Below, piece after piece: positions 33,558 through 40,052 of a stretch of 40,052 bases of DNA (within the stretch, counting starts at the first letter, position 1; every line of letters starts with the position of its first letter). The notes beneath the pieces were generated by a model. That model made no database searches. It was not told the DNA's origin and saw nothing but the letters and a program-made list of their open reading frames with translations. This stretch comes from RI-92 sp037384645 (lineage in GTDB: Bacteria > Pseudomonadota > Gammaproteobacteria > UBA6429 > Thiohalophilaceae). The position numbers and the translations under genes are program-made. The stretch is taken from contig JARRNT010000013.1 in NCBI GenBank assembly GCA_037384645.1, positions 1 to 40,052 of the forward strand, given 5' to 3'.

Positions 33558-34164
33558 GCAACAGGCGGTACGGCGTTCGCGAATTAAACTGGTAATATTG
33601 TTTGCGATATTTTTAATACCTGTGATCGCCGCCTATATCATACATAAACATCCGGAATGGCAACCGAAAGGCACCATTAATCACGGTGTGCTGTATAAAC
33701 CCTCGGTGCGGATAAAGCCTTTTAGTTTACTGACCGAGGCTGGTAAGCCATATAAATTGAGTGATATGACAGGCAAATGGTCGCTTATATATATAGGTGG
33801 TGCGAATTGTGACAAGGACTGCCGGGTTACCCTGATCAAGGCGCGGGATGCCCGCTGGGCCCAGGGGACCGAGGCGACACGCATCAAATATTACTACCTG
33901 CTGACGGCGGACCGCTATAACGGTGATAAAGCCAAATTGCACAAGGCATTTCCTGAAATGGTGATGTTACACGGGGATCCCGGCCAGCGAGAGGCGTTAC
34001 TTCAGCAATTTAAACACAGCAAAACCCAGGAAGTGGGAAAAGCGAACCGGCTATACCTGGTCGATCCGGCCGGGATGTTAATGATGCAATATCCTTATGG
34101 GTTCAGGCATATTGGCCTGATGGAAGATCTGAAATATCTGCTCAAATGGTCGCAAATCGGCTAG
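33547..34164 (+). CDS. SCO/thioredoxin-like oxidase assembly protein
   Basis: The 205-residue product has one membrane helix (about 13-32) and a thioredoxin-like domain with a CxxxC pair, Cys88 and Cys92 (GANCDKDC), and a late His188 (YGFRHIG), the pattern of Sco1/SenC copper proteins that mature CuA. Overall similarity to Sco1 is weak, and it matches the uncharacterised assembly protein found before ctaA in Pseudomonas. ATG 33547 or 33550 starts within the SURF1 stop. Confidence 0.82.
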   Translation: MMIEQQAVRRSRIKLVILFAIFLIPVIAAYIIHKHPEWQPKGTINHGVLYKPSVRIKPFSLLTEAGKPYKLSDMTGKWSLIYIGGANCDKDCRVTLIKARDARWAQGTEATRIKYYYLLTADRYNGDKAKLHKAFPEMVMLHGDPGQREALLQQFKHSKTQEVGKANRLYLVDPAGMLMMQYPYGFRHIGLMEDLKYLLKWSQIG

Positions 34165-34222
34165 GGTAGATGGCACCTGCGCAGTCTGAAATTTGTTAAG
34201 ATCCGGTGGAATTTAAACCAGT

Positions 34223-35143
34223 ATGACGTCAATGCAGCATCAAGCCAAGGCAAATTCAGTGGACACGGCACACGCCAGTTGGCGGGACTATTACGAGCTG
34301 TGCAAGCCGCGCGTGGTATTCCTGATTGTCTTTACCGCGATTGTCGGTATGTTCCTGGCGACCCCGGGCATGGTACCGCTACAGCCCCTGATCTTCGGCA
34401 CCCTCGGCATCGGCCTGGCAGCAGCCTCGGCTGCGGCAATCAACCAGTTGGTGGAACTGCAGGTTGACTCCATCATGGGTCGCACCAGCAATCGGCCCTT
34501 GCCCACGGGTCACCTCAACAAAAGCCAGGCACTGGTCTTTGCCATCATTATTGGCGTTATTGCCATGCTGATCCTGGTGCTGCTGGTCAATGTCATCACT
34601 GCCGTGCTGACCTTTTGCTCGCTGATTGGCTATGCCGTGGTTTACACCATGTTTCTCAAGCGGGCGACGCCACAGAATATCGTGATTGGTGGTGCGGCGG
34701 GCGCAGCACCACCGGTCCTCGGCTGGTCAGCCGTTACTGGAACCATTGACCCGAATAGCCTGTTGTTATTCCTGATTATATTTGCCTGGACCCCGCCACA
34801 TTTCTGGGCCCTGGCGATCCATAAGCGGGATGAATACGCGAAAGTGGATATTCCGATGTTGCCCGTGACGCATGGTGTGGCATTTACCCGCCTGCATGTG
34901 CTGCTTTATACCATCATCCTGTGCGGCGTGACTTTGCTGCCTTATGCCGTCGGCATGAGTGGCTATATCTACCTGGCTAGCACTCTCATCCTGGACGGAA
35001 TCTTCCTGAGTTACGCCCTGCGTCTGATGTTCGGCAAGTCGCCGTCGGTGGCGATAAAAACCTTTGCTTATTCAATACTTTATTTAATGTTGTTGTTTGC
35101 CGCCCTGCTCATCGACCATTACCGCCACTTCCTGTTTCACTAA
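34223..35143 (+). CDS. ctaB: Heme O synthase (protoheme IX farnesyltransferase)
   Basis: The 306-residue membrane enzyme makes heme O from heme B. It belongs to the UbiA superfamily and has the Asp-rich motif NQLVELQVDSIMGRTSNRPL, GGAAGAAPPVLGW, and WTPPHFWALAIHKRDEYAKVDIPMLPV. It follows the SCO-like gene by 58 bp. Heme A synthase ctaA, usually next to it, is not in this window. No terminator follows directly; the hairpin at 35274 may end its transcript. Confidence 0.97.
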   Translation: MTSMQHQAKANSVDTAHASWRDYYELCKPRVVFLIVFTAIVGMFLATPGMVPLQPLIFGTLGIGLAAASAAAINQLVELQVDSIMGRTSNRPLPTGHLNKSQALVFAIIIGVIAMLILVLLVNVITAVLTFCSLIGYAVVYTMFLKRATPQNIVIGGAAGAAPPVLGWSAVTGTIDPNSLLLFLIIFAWTPPHFWALAIHKRDEYAKVDIPMLPVTHGVAFTRLHVLLYTIILCGVTLLPYAVGMSGYIYLASTLILDGIFLSYALRLMFGKSPSVAIKTFAYSILYLMLLFAALLIDHYRHFLFH

Positions 35144-35172
35144 TTCCCGACTATCCAAGTCTGGTTAAGTTA

Positions 35173-35186
35173 TTGATTTGAATCAA
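35173..35186 (+). promoter_or_regulatory. FNR/ANR box
   Basis: TTGAT-TTGA-ATCAA is a perfect match to the FNR/ANR consensus TTGAT-N4-ATCAA. Its centre (35179.5) lies 41.5 bp before a predicted start at 35221, the class II activating position. Confidence 0.88.
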
Positions 35187-35208
35187 TATATTAGCGATAT
35201 AATTACGC

Positions 35209-35214
35209 TAAGAT
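35209..35214 (+). promoter_or_regulatory. -10 element of FNR-dependent promoter
   Basis: TAAGAT lies at -12 to -7 relative to 35221, matching the FNR box at -41.5. A consensus TATAAT at 35198-35203 is an alternative -10, but then the FNR box would overlap the -35. Confidence 0.5.
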
Positions 35215-35220
35215 CTGTTG

Positions 35221-35303
35221 ATCCTTGATTCTGAGATAATTTACAATATAAGGATATTCTGAAATACGATACCACCCGCTGTTGCAGCAGCGGGTATTTT
35301 TTT
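35221..35303 (+). ncRNA. Candidate FNR-regulated small RNA (or attenuated ccoN leader)
   Basis: From the predicted start at 35221 the RNA would run about 83 nt to an intrinsic terminator. It has a 5' stem ATCCTT (35221-35226) with AAGGAT (35250-35255), an unpaired middle (35256-35273), and a GC-rich 3' terminator hairpin with a seven-T tail. This is the layout of Hfq-type sRNAs such as FnrS, but no sequence identity to FnrS is seen. It could instead be an attenuator for ccoN. Confidence 0.5.
35274..35303 (+). terminator. Intrinsic terminator between FNR promoter and ccoN
   Basis: An 8-bp stem ACCCGCTG/CAGCGGGT (35274-35281, 35288-35295), 6-nt loop and a run of seven Ts. It lies downstream of the FNR promoter and 93 bp before the ccoN ATG. 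Confidence 0.85.
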
Positions 35304-35304
35304 A

Positions 35305-35396
35305 TTGTAAAACAGTCAACGATGACCGATAACGCAGGTCTCCTGCTGTTGCTTTTTTAACCGCTGTAATAATTTTTGGCCACGGGGTAAGAAATA
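35305..35396 (+). promoter_or_regulatory. ccoN proximal leader with weak promoter and small hairpin
   Basis: TTGTAA (35305-35310), 17-bp spacer and GATAAC (35328-35333) form a weak sigma-70 promoter. A GCAGG/CCTGC hairpin (35334-35346) precedes a T-run at 35353-35358. The ribosome-binding site is the GGGG block before the ATG. Confidence 0.35.
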
Positions 35397-36857
35397 ATGT
35401 CCGCACTGAATCAAACAGCCGTACAACCCTATAACTATGACATCGTTCGTAAGTTTTCGTTCATGGCGGTTATCTGGGGTGTGCTTGGTATGCTGGCTGG
35501 CGTCTATATTGCGTTGGAACTGGCCTGGCCTGCATTTAACCTGGATATACCGTATATCACCTTTGGCCGCCTGCGCCCGGTACATACTACCCTGGTGATC
35601 TTCGGGTTTGGTGGAAGCGCCCTGTTCGCCACCTCCTACTATGTCGTACAACGGACCTGCCAGGTGCGCCTCATTTCCGACACCATGGCCAAGTTTACTT
35701 TCTGGGGCTGGCAATTAGCCATTGGTATGTCCGTGCTGGGCTATATGCTGGGTTATACCGAGTCACGTGAATATGCCGAGATGGTGTGGCCGGCGGATAT
35801 CCTGATTGCGATTACCTGGGTGGTTTATTTTCTAGTGTACGTAGGCACAATGGCGCGCCGTACCCAGCCACATATCTACGTCGCAAACTGGTTTTATGTT
35901 GCCTTTATTCTGGCAACCGGCATCCTGCATATCTTTAACAACATTGAAATCCCCGTCAGCCTGTTCAGTCTGAAATCCTACAGTATCCATTCCGGTGTCC
36001 AGGATGCCATGACCCAGTGGTGGTATGGCCACAACGCGGTTGGTTTCTTCCTGACTGCCGCGTTCCTTGGCATGATGTATTACTTCGTGCCAAAGCAGGC
36101 AGGTCGTCCGGTCTATTCCTATCGCCTTTCTATTATTCACTTCTGGGCCCTTATCTTTTTATATATGTGGGTGGGTGCTCACCATCTGCACTGGACGGCG
36201 TTGCCTGACTGGACTTCGACCCTGGCCGCGACCTTCTCGATCCTGTTATTGCTGCCATCCTGGGGTGGCATGATTAACGGCATCATGACCTTGTCCGGCG
36301 CGTGGGAAAAACTGCGAACCGACCCGGTTATTCGCTTCATGATTGTGGCTCTGTCCTTTTACGGTATGTCGACCTTTGAAGGACCGTTGCTTTCACTCAA
36401 GAGTGTGAATGCGCTTGCTCACTACACGGACTGGGTAATCGGACACGTGCATTCCGGTGCCCTGGGCTGGGTGGCCATGGTGACCTTCGGTTCGTTTTAT
36501 CACATGGTGCCGCGTATCTGGGAGACCAAAATGTATTCCCAGAAACTCATGTATGCCCACTTCTGGCTGGCGACCATCGGAATCGTGTTGTATATCAGCG
36601 CCATGTGGGTTGCCGGCATCGGTGAAGGCCTGATGCTGCGCGCTTTCGATCAATACGGCAACCTGGCATACACCTTTATCGAAGCTGTGGAGTTCCTGCA
36701 TAAGCCATACATCGTGCGTGCAGTCGGTGGAATGTTCTTTGTCTCCGGTATGATCCTGATGGCGATTAACGTGTTCATGACTATTCGTCAGGGCCACCGT
36801 GAAAAAGCAGAACTTGAAGCCAAACTTAATGCAAAACTGGCGAATGCTGGCGCATAG
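35397..36857 (+). CDS. ccoN: cbb3-type cytochrome c oxidase subunit I
   Basis: The 486-residue catalytic subunit of the high-affinity oxidase has about twelve membrane helices, binds low-spin heme b and the heme b3-CuB centre, and shows the cbb3 blocks FGRLRPVHTTLVIFGFGG, WWYGHNAVGFFLTAAFLGMMYYF (in part) and the VGAHHLHWTALPDW CuB ligands, with a late DWVIGHVHSGALGW heme-ligand region. It leads ccoNOQPG. Upstream FNR control fits microaerobic use. Confidence 0.98.
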   Translation: MSALNQTAVQPYNYDIVRKFSFMAVIWGVLGMLAGVYIALELAWPAFNLDIPYITFGRLRPVHTTLVIFGFGGSALFATSYYVVQRTCQVRLISDTMAKFTFWGWQLAIGMSVLGYMLGYTESREYAEMVWPADILIAITWVVYFLVYVGTMARRTQPHIYVANWFYVAFILATGILHIFNNIEIPVSLFSLKSYSIHSGVQDAMTQWWYGHNAVGFFLTAAFLGMMYYFVPKQAGRPVYSYRLSIIHFWALIFLYMWVGAHHLHWTALPDWTSTLAATFSILLLLPSWGGMINGIMTLSGAWEKLRTDPVIRFMIVALSFYGMSTFEGPLLSLKSVNALAHYTDWVIGHVHSGALGWVAMVTFGSFYHMVPRIWETKMYSQKLMYAHFWLATIGIVLYISAMWVAGIGEGLMLRAFDQYGNLAYTFIEAVEFLHKPYIVRAVGGMFFVSGMILMAINVFMTIRQGHREKAELEAKLNAKLANAGA

Positions 36858-36868
36858 AGGTTAACAAC

Positions 36869-37618
36869 ATGAAACACGAAAAAATTGAAACACACGCCGG
36901 TCTGCTTATCATCCTGACCCTGATCGTGATCAGTATCGGTGGCCTGGTGGAAATCGTCCCCCTGTTTTATATCAAGAATACGGTGGAGACGGTAAAAGTG
37001 AACGGTATCGAGACGATACATCCGTATACACCATTACAGCTGGCCGGCCGTGACCTGTATCAGCGTGAAGGCTGCTACCTGTGTCATTCCCAGATGATTC
37101 GTCCGTTTCGCGATGAAAAATTACGTTATGGTCATTATTCACTGGCAGCTGAATCGCAATACGATCACCCCTTCCAGTGGGGGTCCAAGCGGATTGGTCC
37201 CGACCTGGCCCGGGTAGGACATAAGTATTCGAATGCGTGGATGGTTCAGCACCTGATCGCACCGCGTTCAGTGGTGCCGGAATCCATCATGCCCGATTTC
37301 CCGTGGCTGTTAAAAGATAATCTTCGCTATAACGATATCGCTGAACATATGCGGTCACTGCGCGAGGCGGGTGTGCCATACAGCCTGACCGAAAAGGAAT
37401 ATCAGGCAAACCTCAAACGCTTCGGCAAAAAGGTTGCCGATATGCTGGATATCAACAGGGCGGAAGAGAATTTGCTGAAAGAGGAAGAAGACAACAATTA
37501 TGACGGGGTACCCGGGCGTGTTACCGAAATGGACGCAATGGTGGCCTATCTACAGGTACTGGGAACCATGGTCGACTTCAGCAAGTTCGAAGATGGCCAT
37601 TTTGCCAAGTTCCGTTAA
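36869..37618 (+). CDS. ccoO: cbb3-type cytochrome c oxidase monoheme subunit
   Basis: The 249-residue subunit has an N-terminal membrane helix (about 11-33) and a periplasmic cytochrome c domain with heme motif CYLCH (Cys69 to His73) followed by SQMIRPF. The axial Met is probably in PESIMPDFPWL. The C-terminal 80 residues include an acidic EENLLKEEEDNN linker. It starts 11 bp after ccoN. Confidence 0.97.
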   Translation: MKHEKIETHAGLLIILTLIVISIGGLVEIVPLFYIKNTVETVKVNGIETIHPYTPLQLAGRDLYQREGCYLCHSQMIRPFRDEKLRYGHYSLAAESQYDHPFQWGSKRIGPDLARVGHKYSNAWMVQHLIAPRSVVPESIMPDFPWLLKDNLRYNDIAEHMRSLREAGVPYSLTEKEYQANLKRFGKKVADMLDINRAEENLLKEEEDNNYDGVPGRVTEMDAMVAYLQVLGTMVDFSKFEDGHFAKFR

Positions 37619-37640
37619 GGTTTAAACGGGTAAGGGTATC

Positions 37641-37814
37641 ATGCAGGAATTCTTTGAATGGTTCACACATATGGAACATACCAAGCCATTTGTGCTTGTC
37701 CTGTTCTTTGTGACGTTCATCGGCATTCTCGTCTATGTTTTCTGGGGCAAGCAGCGCAGTGAACGGATTGAGAATCACAAATTCATTCCGCTTGATGATG
37801 ACGATGACAATTGA
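37641..37814 (+). CDS. ccoQ: cbb3-type oxidase small subunit CcoQ
   Basis: A 57-residue product with one membrane helix (about 16-36), FVLVLFFVTFIGILVYVFWG in outline, then a polar, Asp-rich tail ending DDDDDN. Size, single helix and position between ccoO and ccoP identify CcoQ, which stabilises the complex. An AAGGG-type ribosome-binding site precedes the ATG. Confidence 0.92.
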   Translation: MQEFFEWFTHMEHTKPFVLVLFFVTFIGILVYVFWGKQRSERIENHKFIPLDDDDDN

Positions 37815-37837
37815 TTGATCAAGACAGGCGATACAAG

Positions 37838-38742
37838 ATGAGCAGCGAGAAATCAAAACAGACTGTACAGACCACGGGCCATGCATGGGATGGCGACCTG
37901 CAGGAGTTCAACAATCCCCTGCCGACCTGGTGGTTGTGGGGCTTTTATGCGACGGTAGTGTTTGCCGTGATCTACTGGTTTCTGTATCCCGCCTGGCCGG
38001 TTGGTTCCAGTTATACTAAGGGTATTGGTAATGAGGTAACCTATACCACGGCCGACGGTAAGACCGTGACNNNNCACGCGCGGTATACGAGCGTCAGATG
38101 CAACTGGCGCGCGCGCAACAGGCAAAATATCTGGATACTCTAAAAGATGCCAGCTTCCAGCAAATTCTGAATGACCCGCAAAAGCGCGGTTTTGCCCTGT
38201 CTTACGCCAAGGTGTTGTTCGGTGATAACTGTGCAACCTGCCACCAGGCTGGCGGCGCGGGGATCGTCGGTAAATATCCTAACCTGGCCGATGACTCCTG
38301 GTTGTGGGGTGGTACGTTCAAACAGATCCAGCACACCATCACTGAAGGTCATCATGGCATGATGCCATCGTTCGCCAACCGCCTGTCGCCCAAGCAAATG
38401 GACGAAGTCAGTGAATATGTCCTGAGCCTGTCAGGTCAGTCCACTGATCCAGCCAAGGCGAAACTCGGACAGAAACTGTTTCAGGGTGAGGCGGGATGTT
38501 TTGCCTGTCATACCAAGGCCGGTACCGGTAACATCCAGATTGGATCGGCCAACCTGACTGACCACATCTGGACCATTGCCAGGATTCGCCCGGGCATGAC
38601 ACATGCCCTGAAACAACAGGCCATCATTGATGTGATTACTCATGGTGTCGATCGGACCATGCCAACGTGGAAAGATCGCCTGAGTCCAATTCAGATCAAG
38701 ATGCTGGCTTTTTACGTGCATGAGTTGGGTGGTGGCAAGTAG
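37838..38742 (+). CDS. ccoP: cbb3-type cytochrome c oxidase diheme subunit, interrupted by assembly gap
   Basis: The N-terminus (MSSEKSKQTVQTT..., NNPLPTWWLWGFYATV) includes the membrane helix and precedes an NNNN gap. After the gap, a different frame gives RAVYERQMQLARAQQ and then two cytochrome c domains with heme motifs CATCH (38230-38244) and CFACH (38497-38511). Both parts belong to one ccoP, so the frame change reflects a gap of wrong length, not a mutation. To restore frame, the true gap must be 2, 5, 8... bases. Confidence 0.93.
38071..38074. other. Assembly gap (NNNN) inside ccoP
   Basis: Four Ns interrupt ccoP. The reading frame before (codon starts at 3n+2) and after (3n+1) disagree, so the gap size is a placeholder. 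Confidence 0.98.
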
Positions 38743-38805
38743 ACGATTTACATTAACGGGTATCTTGCGACCGTCGGTGCGAGTTAGCTGACGGCCGTAT
38801 CCCTG

Positions 38806-40052
38806 ATGGCGAACGAAGAAGAGCTGTTCCAGAAACGCATACCGATTTATCCCAGATCGGTTAAGGGCTACTATCGGACGCTGAAATACAGCATTCTGTT
38901 TGTTGCCTATGCGGTATATTTTCTGCTGCCGTGGATCCCATGGAGTCGGCCAGACGGTCCGAGCCAGGCCGTCCTGTTTGATATTGTTACCCGCCGCTTT
39001 TACCTGTTTAACCTCACAGTATATGCACAGGATATATTCTGGCTGGCCGGAATTCTGATTGTTGGCGCATTCCTGTTGTTTTTTGTTACCGGCCTGGCGG
39101 GTCGGGTGTTTTGCGGTTATTTCTGTTTCCAGACCCTGTGGACAGATGTATTCCAGTTGATCGAAAAGCTGGTACAGGGCGAACGGAATGCGCGGATAAA
39201 GCTGGCCGCCGCACCCTGGAACCTCAACAAGATCGTTCGCATGAGCCTGACCTGGTTGCTGTGGCTGCTGGTGGCCTTCCTGACCGGTTTGTCCTTTACC
39301 CTGTACTGGGGCAGGGCGCCGGATTTGTTCATGCAGATCTTTACCGGTCAGGCGCCGTTTCCGGCCTATGCCACCACCCTGTTCCTGACCGCGACAACAT
39401 TCGTAATGGCAGGTCTGGCCCGCGAACAGGTCTGCACCTACATGTGTCCCTATGCGCGGTTCCAGAGCGTCATGTTCGATCCGGATACCCTGATCGTGGC
39501 CTATGATGAGCGGCGCGGGGAACGGGAAAAGGGCCGAGCCAAACCGGCCAAAGGCATGCTGGCCATGCAGGAGCGGATCGACCAGGGTGTTGGTGACTGT
39601 ATTGATTGCGGTTATTGCGTGCAGGTCTGCCCGGTGGGGATTGATATACGTAATGGCCTGCAATACCAGTGTATTACCTGCGCGCTTTGCATAGATGCCT
39701 GTAATACCATCATGACATCGATCAAGTACCCTACCGGGCTGATTCGTTACACTTCGGAAAACGCTCTGGAGGGTAAGCGCACTAACTGGTTCAAGTTCAA
39801 GAATATTGGTTATGCGCTAGCAATCCTGGTCGTGATTGGCCTGCTTGGCTGGAGTATTAGCCACCGTACTTTGCTTGAGATGAGCGTGCGCCAGGTGCGA
39901 CAACCGCTTTATGTGACATTATCCGACGGCAGCATCCAGAATCGCTACAGTATCAAAATCAACAACAAACGCCCTGAGGCGGTGAAATACACCTTGACGG
40001 TGCAGGGATTGCCGGGGGCGCACTGGGAAGTCAGACCTTCACCACAAATCAG
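38806..40052 (+). CDS. ccoG: Cytochrome c oxidase accessory protein CcoG, 3' end outside window
   Basis: The frame runs from ATG 38806 to the window edge, at least 415 residues of about 470. It has about five membrane helices, Cys pairs in CGYFCFQTLW and CTYMCPYARFQS, and two ferredoxin-type 4Fe-4S clusters (CIDCGYCVQVCP and CITCALCIDAC). CcoG (RdxA/FixG) reduces Cu2+ to Cu+ for cbb3 maturation. A weak ribosome-binding site and 63 bp separate it from ccoP; it is probably in the same transcript. Confidence 0.93.
   Translation, partial: MANEEELFQKRIPIYPRSVKGYYRTLKYSILFVAYAVYFLLPWIPWSRPDGPSQAVLFDIVTRRFYLFNLTVYAQDIFWLAGILIVGAFLLFFVTGLAGRVFCGYFCFQTLWTDVFQLIEKLVQGERNARIKLAAAPWNLNKIVRMSLTWLLWLLVAFLTGLSFTLYWGRAPDLFMQIFTGQAPFPAYATTLFLTATTFVMAGLAREQVCTYMCPYARFQSVMFDPDTLIVAYDERRGEREKGRAKPAKGMLAMQERIDQGVGDCIDCGYCVQVCPVGIDIRNGLQYQCITCALCIDACNTIMTSIKYPTGLIRYTSENALEGKRTNWFKFKNIGYALAILVVIGLLGWSISHRTLLEMSVRQVRQPLYVTLSDGSIQNRYSIKINNKRPEAVKYTLTVQGLPGAHWEVRPSPQI

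Noticed and set aside
35198..35203. Consensus TATAAT as the FNR promoter -10
   Set aside because: It would put the FNR box at about -30.5, overlapping the -35; TAAGAT at 35209 gives the usual -41.5. It cannot be excluded as a repressed second promoter.
38743..38805. Short GC inverted repeat (CCGTC/GACGG) between ccoP and ccoG
   Set aside because: Short stem with no T-run; probably not a terminator, and ccoG most likely shares the transcript.
1..40052. tRNA, rRNA, CRISPR arrays, integrases or insertion sequences
   Set aside because: No cloverleaf, rRNA-like stretch, regular direct repeat array or transposase motif was seen on reading the window.

Overview
The window looks like a draft-assembly contig from the chromosome of a gammaproteobacterium. 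It shows the rpoZ-spoT-(ridA)-recG neighbourhood next to gmk and yicC, a ubiC-ubiA pair for ubiquinone synthesis, a bioBFHCD cluster, and two terminal oxidase loci: an aa3/caa3-type cox operon in a Pseudomonas-like gene order and a ccoNOQPG cbb3 operon. The genus cannot be fixed from the sequence alone. A 4-N gap in ccoP shows that it is scaffolded.

Region 1 (1-10024, all minus strand). Reading leftward from 10024: a soluble Ser/Thr kinase and a PP2C phosphatase (1 bp apart), rph, rdgB, a secreted trypsin-like protease, a membrane-anchored FHA protein, hemW, a small CPXCG zinc-ribbon protein, a Rof-type Rho antiterminator, a cupin, the ROK sugar kinase mak, a DUF3050 protein, and the 5' part of a Lys/Ala-rich basic coiled-coil protein. 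The rph-to-rof segment is almost gapless or overlapping and is probably one transcript. The kinase, phosphatase, FHA and protease genes look like a phospho-signalling set woven into a housekeeping operon.

Region 2 (10198-21334). Divergent from the kinase run yicC, gmk, rpoZ and spoT; spoT has no ATG/GTG/TTG that preserves its conserved N-terminus and probably starts at AUU. A DUF748/AsmA-like envelope protein lies opposite, followed by ridA, recG, ubiC, ubiA and an outer-membrane beta-barrel protein.

Region 3 (21331-27235). comF diverges from a biotin operon made of a small unrecognised membrane protein, bioB, bioF, bioH, bioC and bioD. A BirA-type operator overlaps both the bio promoter and the comF start codon. 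A roughly 200-bp structured intergenic repeat sits between bioB and bioF.

Region 4 (27236-35143). A 710-bp AT-rich intergenic region holds a good sigma-70 promoter and a downstream terminator-like hairpin, possibly a small RNA or leader. It precedes coxB (fused cytochrome c domain), coxA, a 40-residue membrane protein, ctaG and coxC, which end in a strong terminator. Then come a twin-transmembrane protein (opposite strand), SURF1, an SCO-like protein and ctaB. The ctaA gene usually found before ctaB is absent here.

Region 5 (35144-40052). A perfect FNR/ANR box drives a position-matched promoter, but an intrinsic terminator lies about 80 nt downstream and before ccoN. This is the architecture of an oxygen-regulated small RNA or an attenuated leader. 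ccoN, ccoO, ccoQ, ccoP and a ccoG running off the end follow. Together regions 4 and 5 give a low-affinity oxidase with its copper/heme assembly factors and a high-affinity oxidase under an anaerobic regulator.
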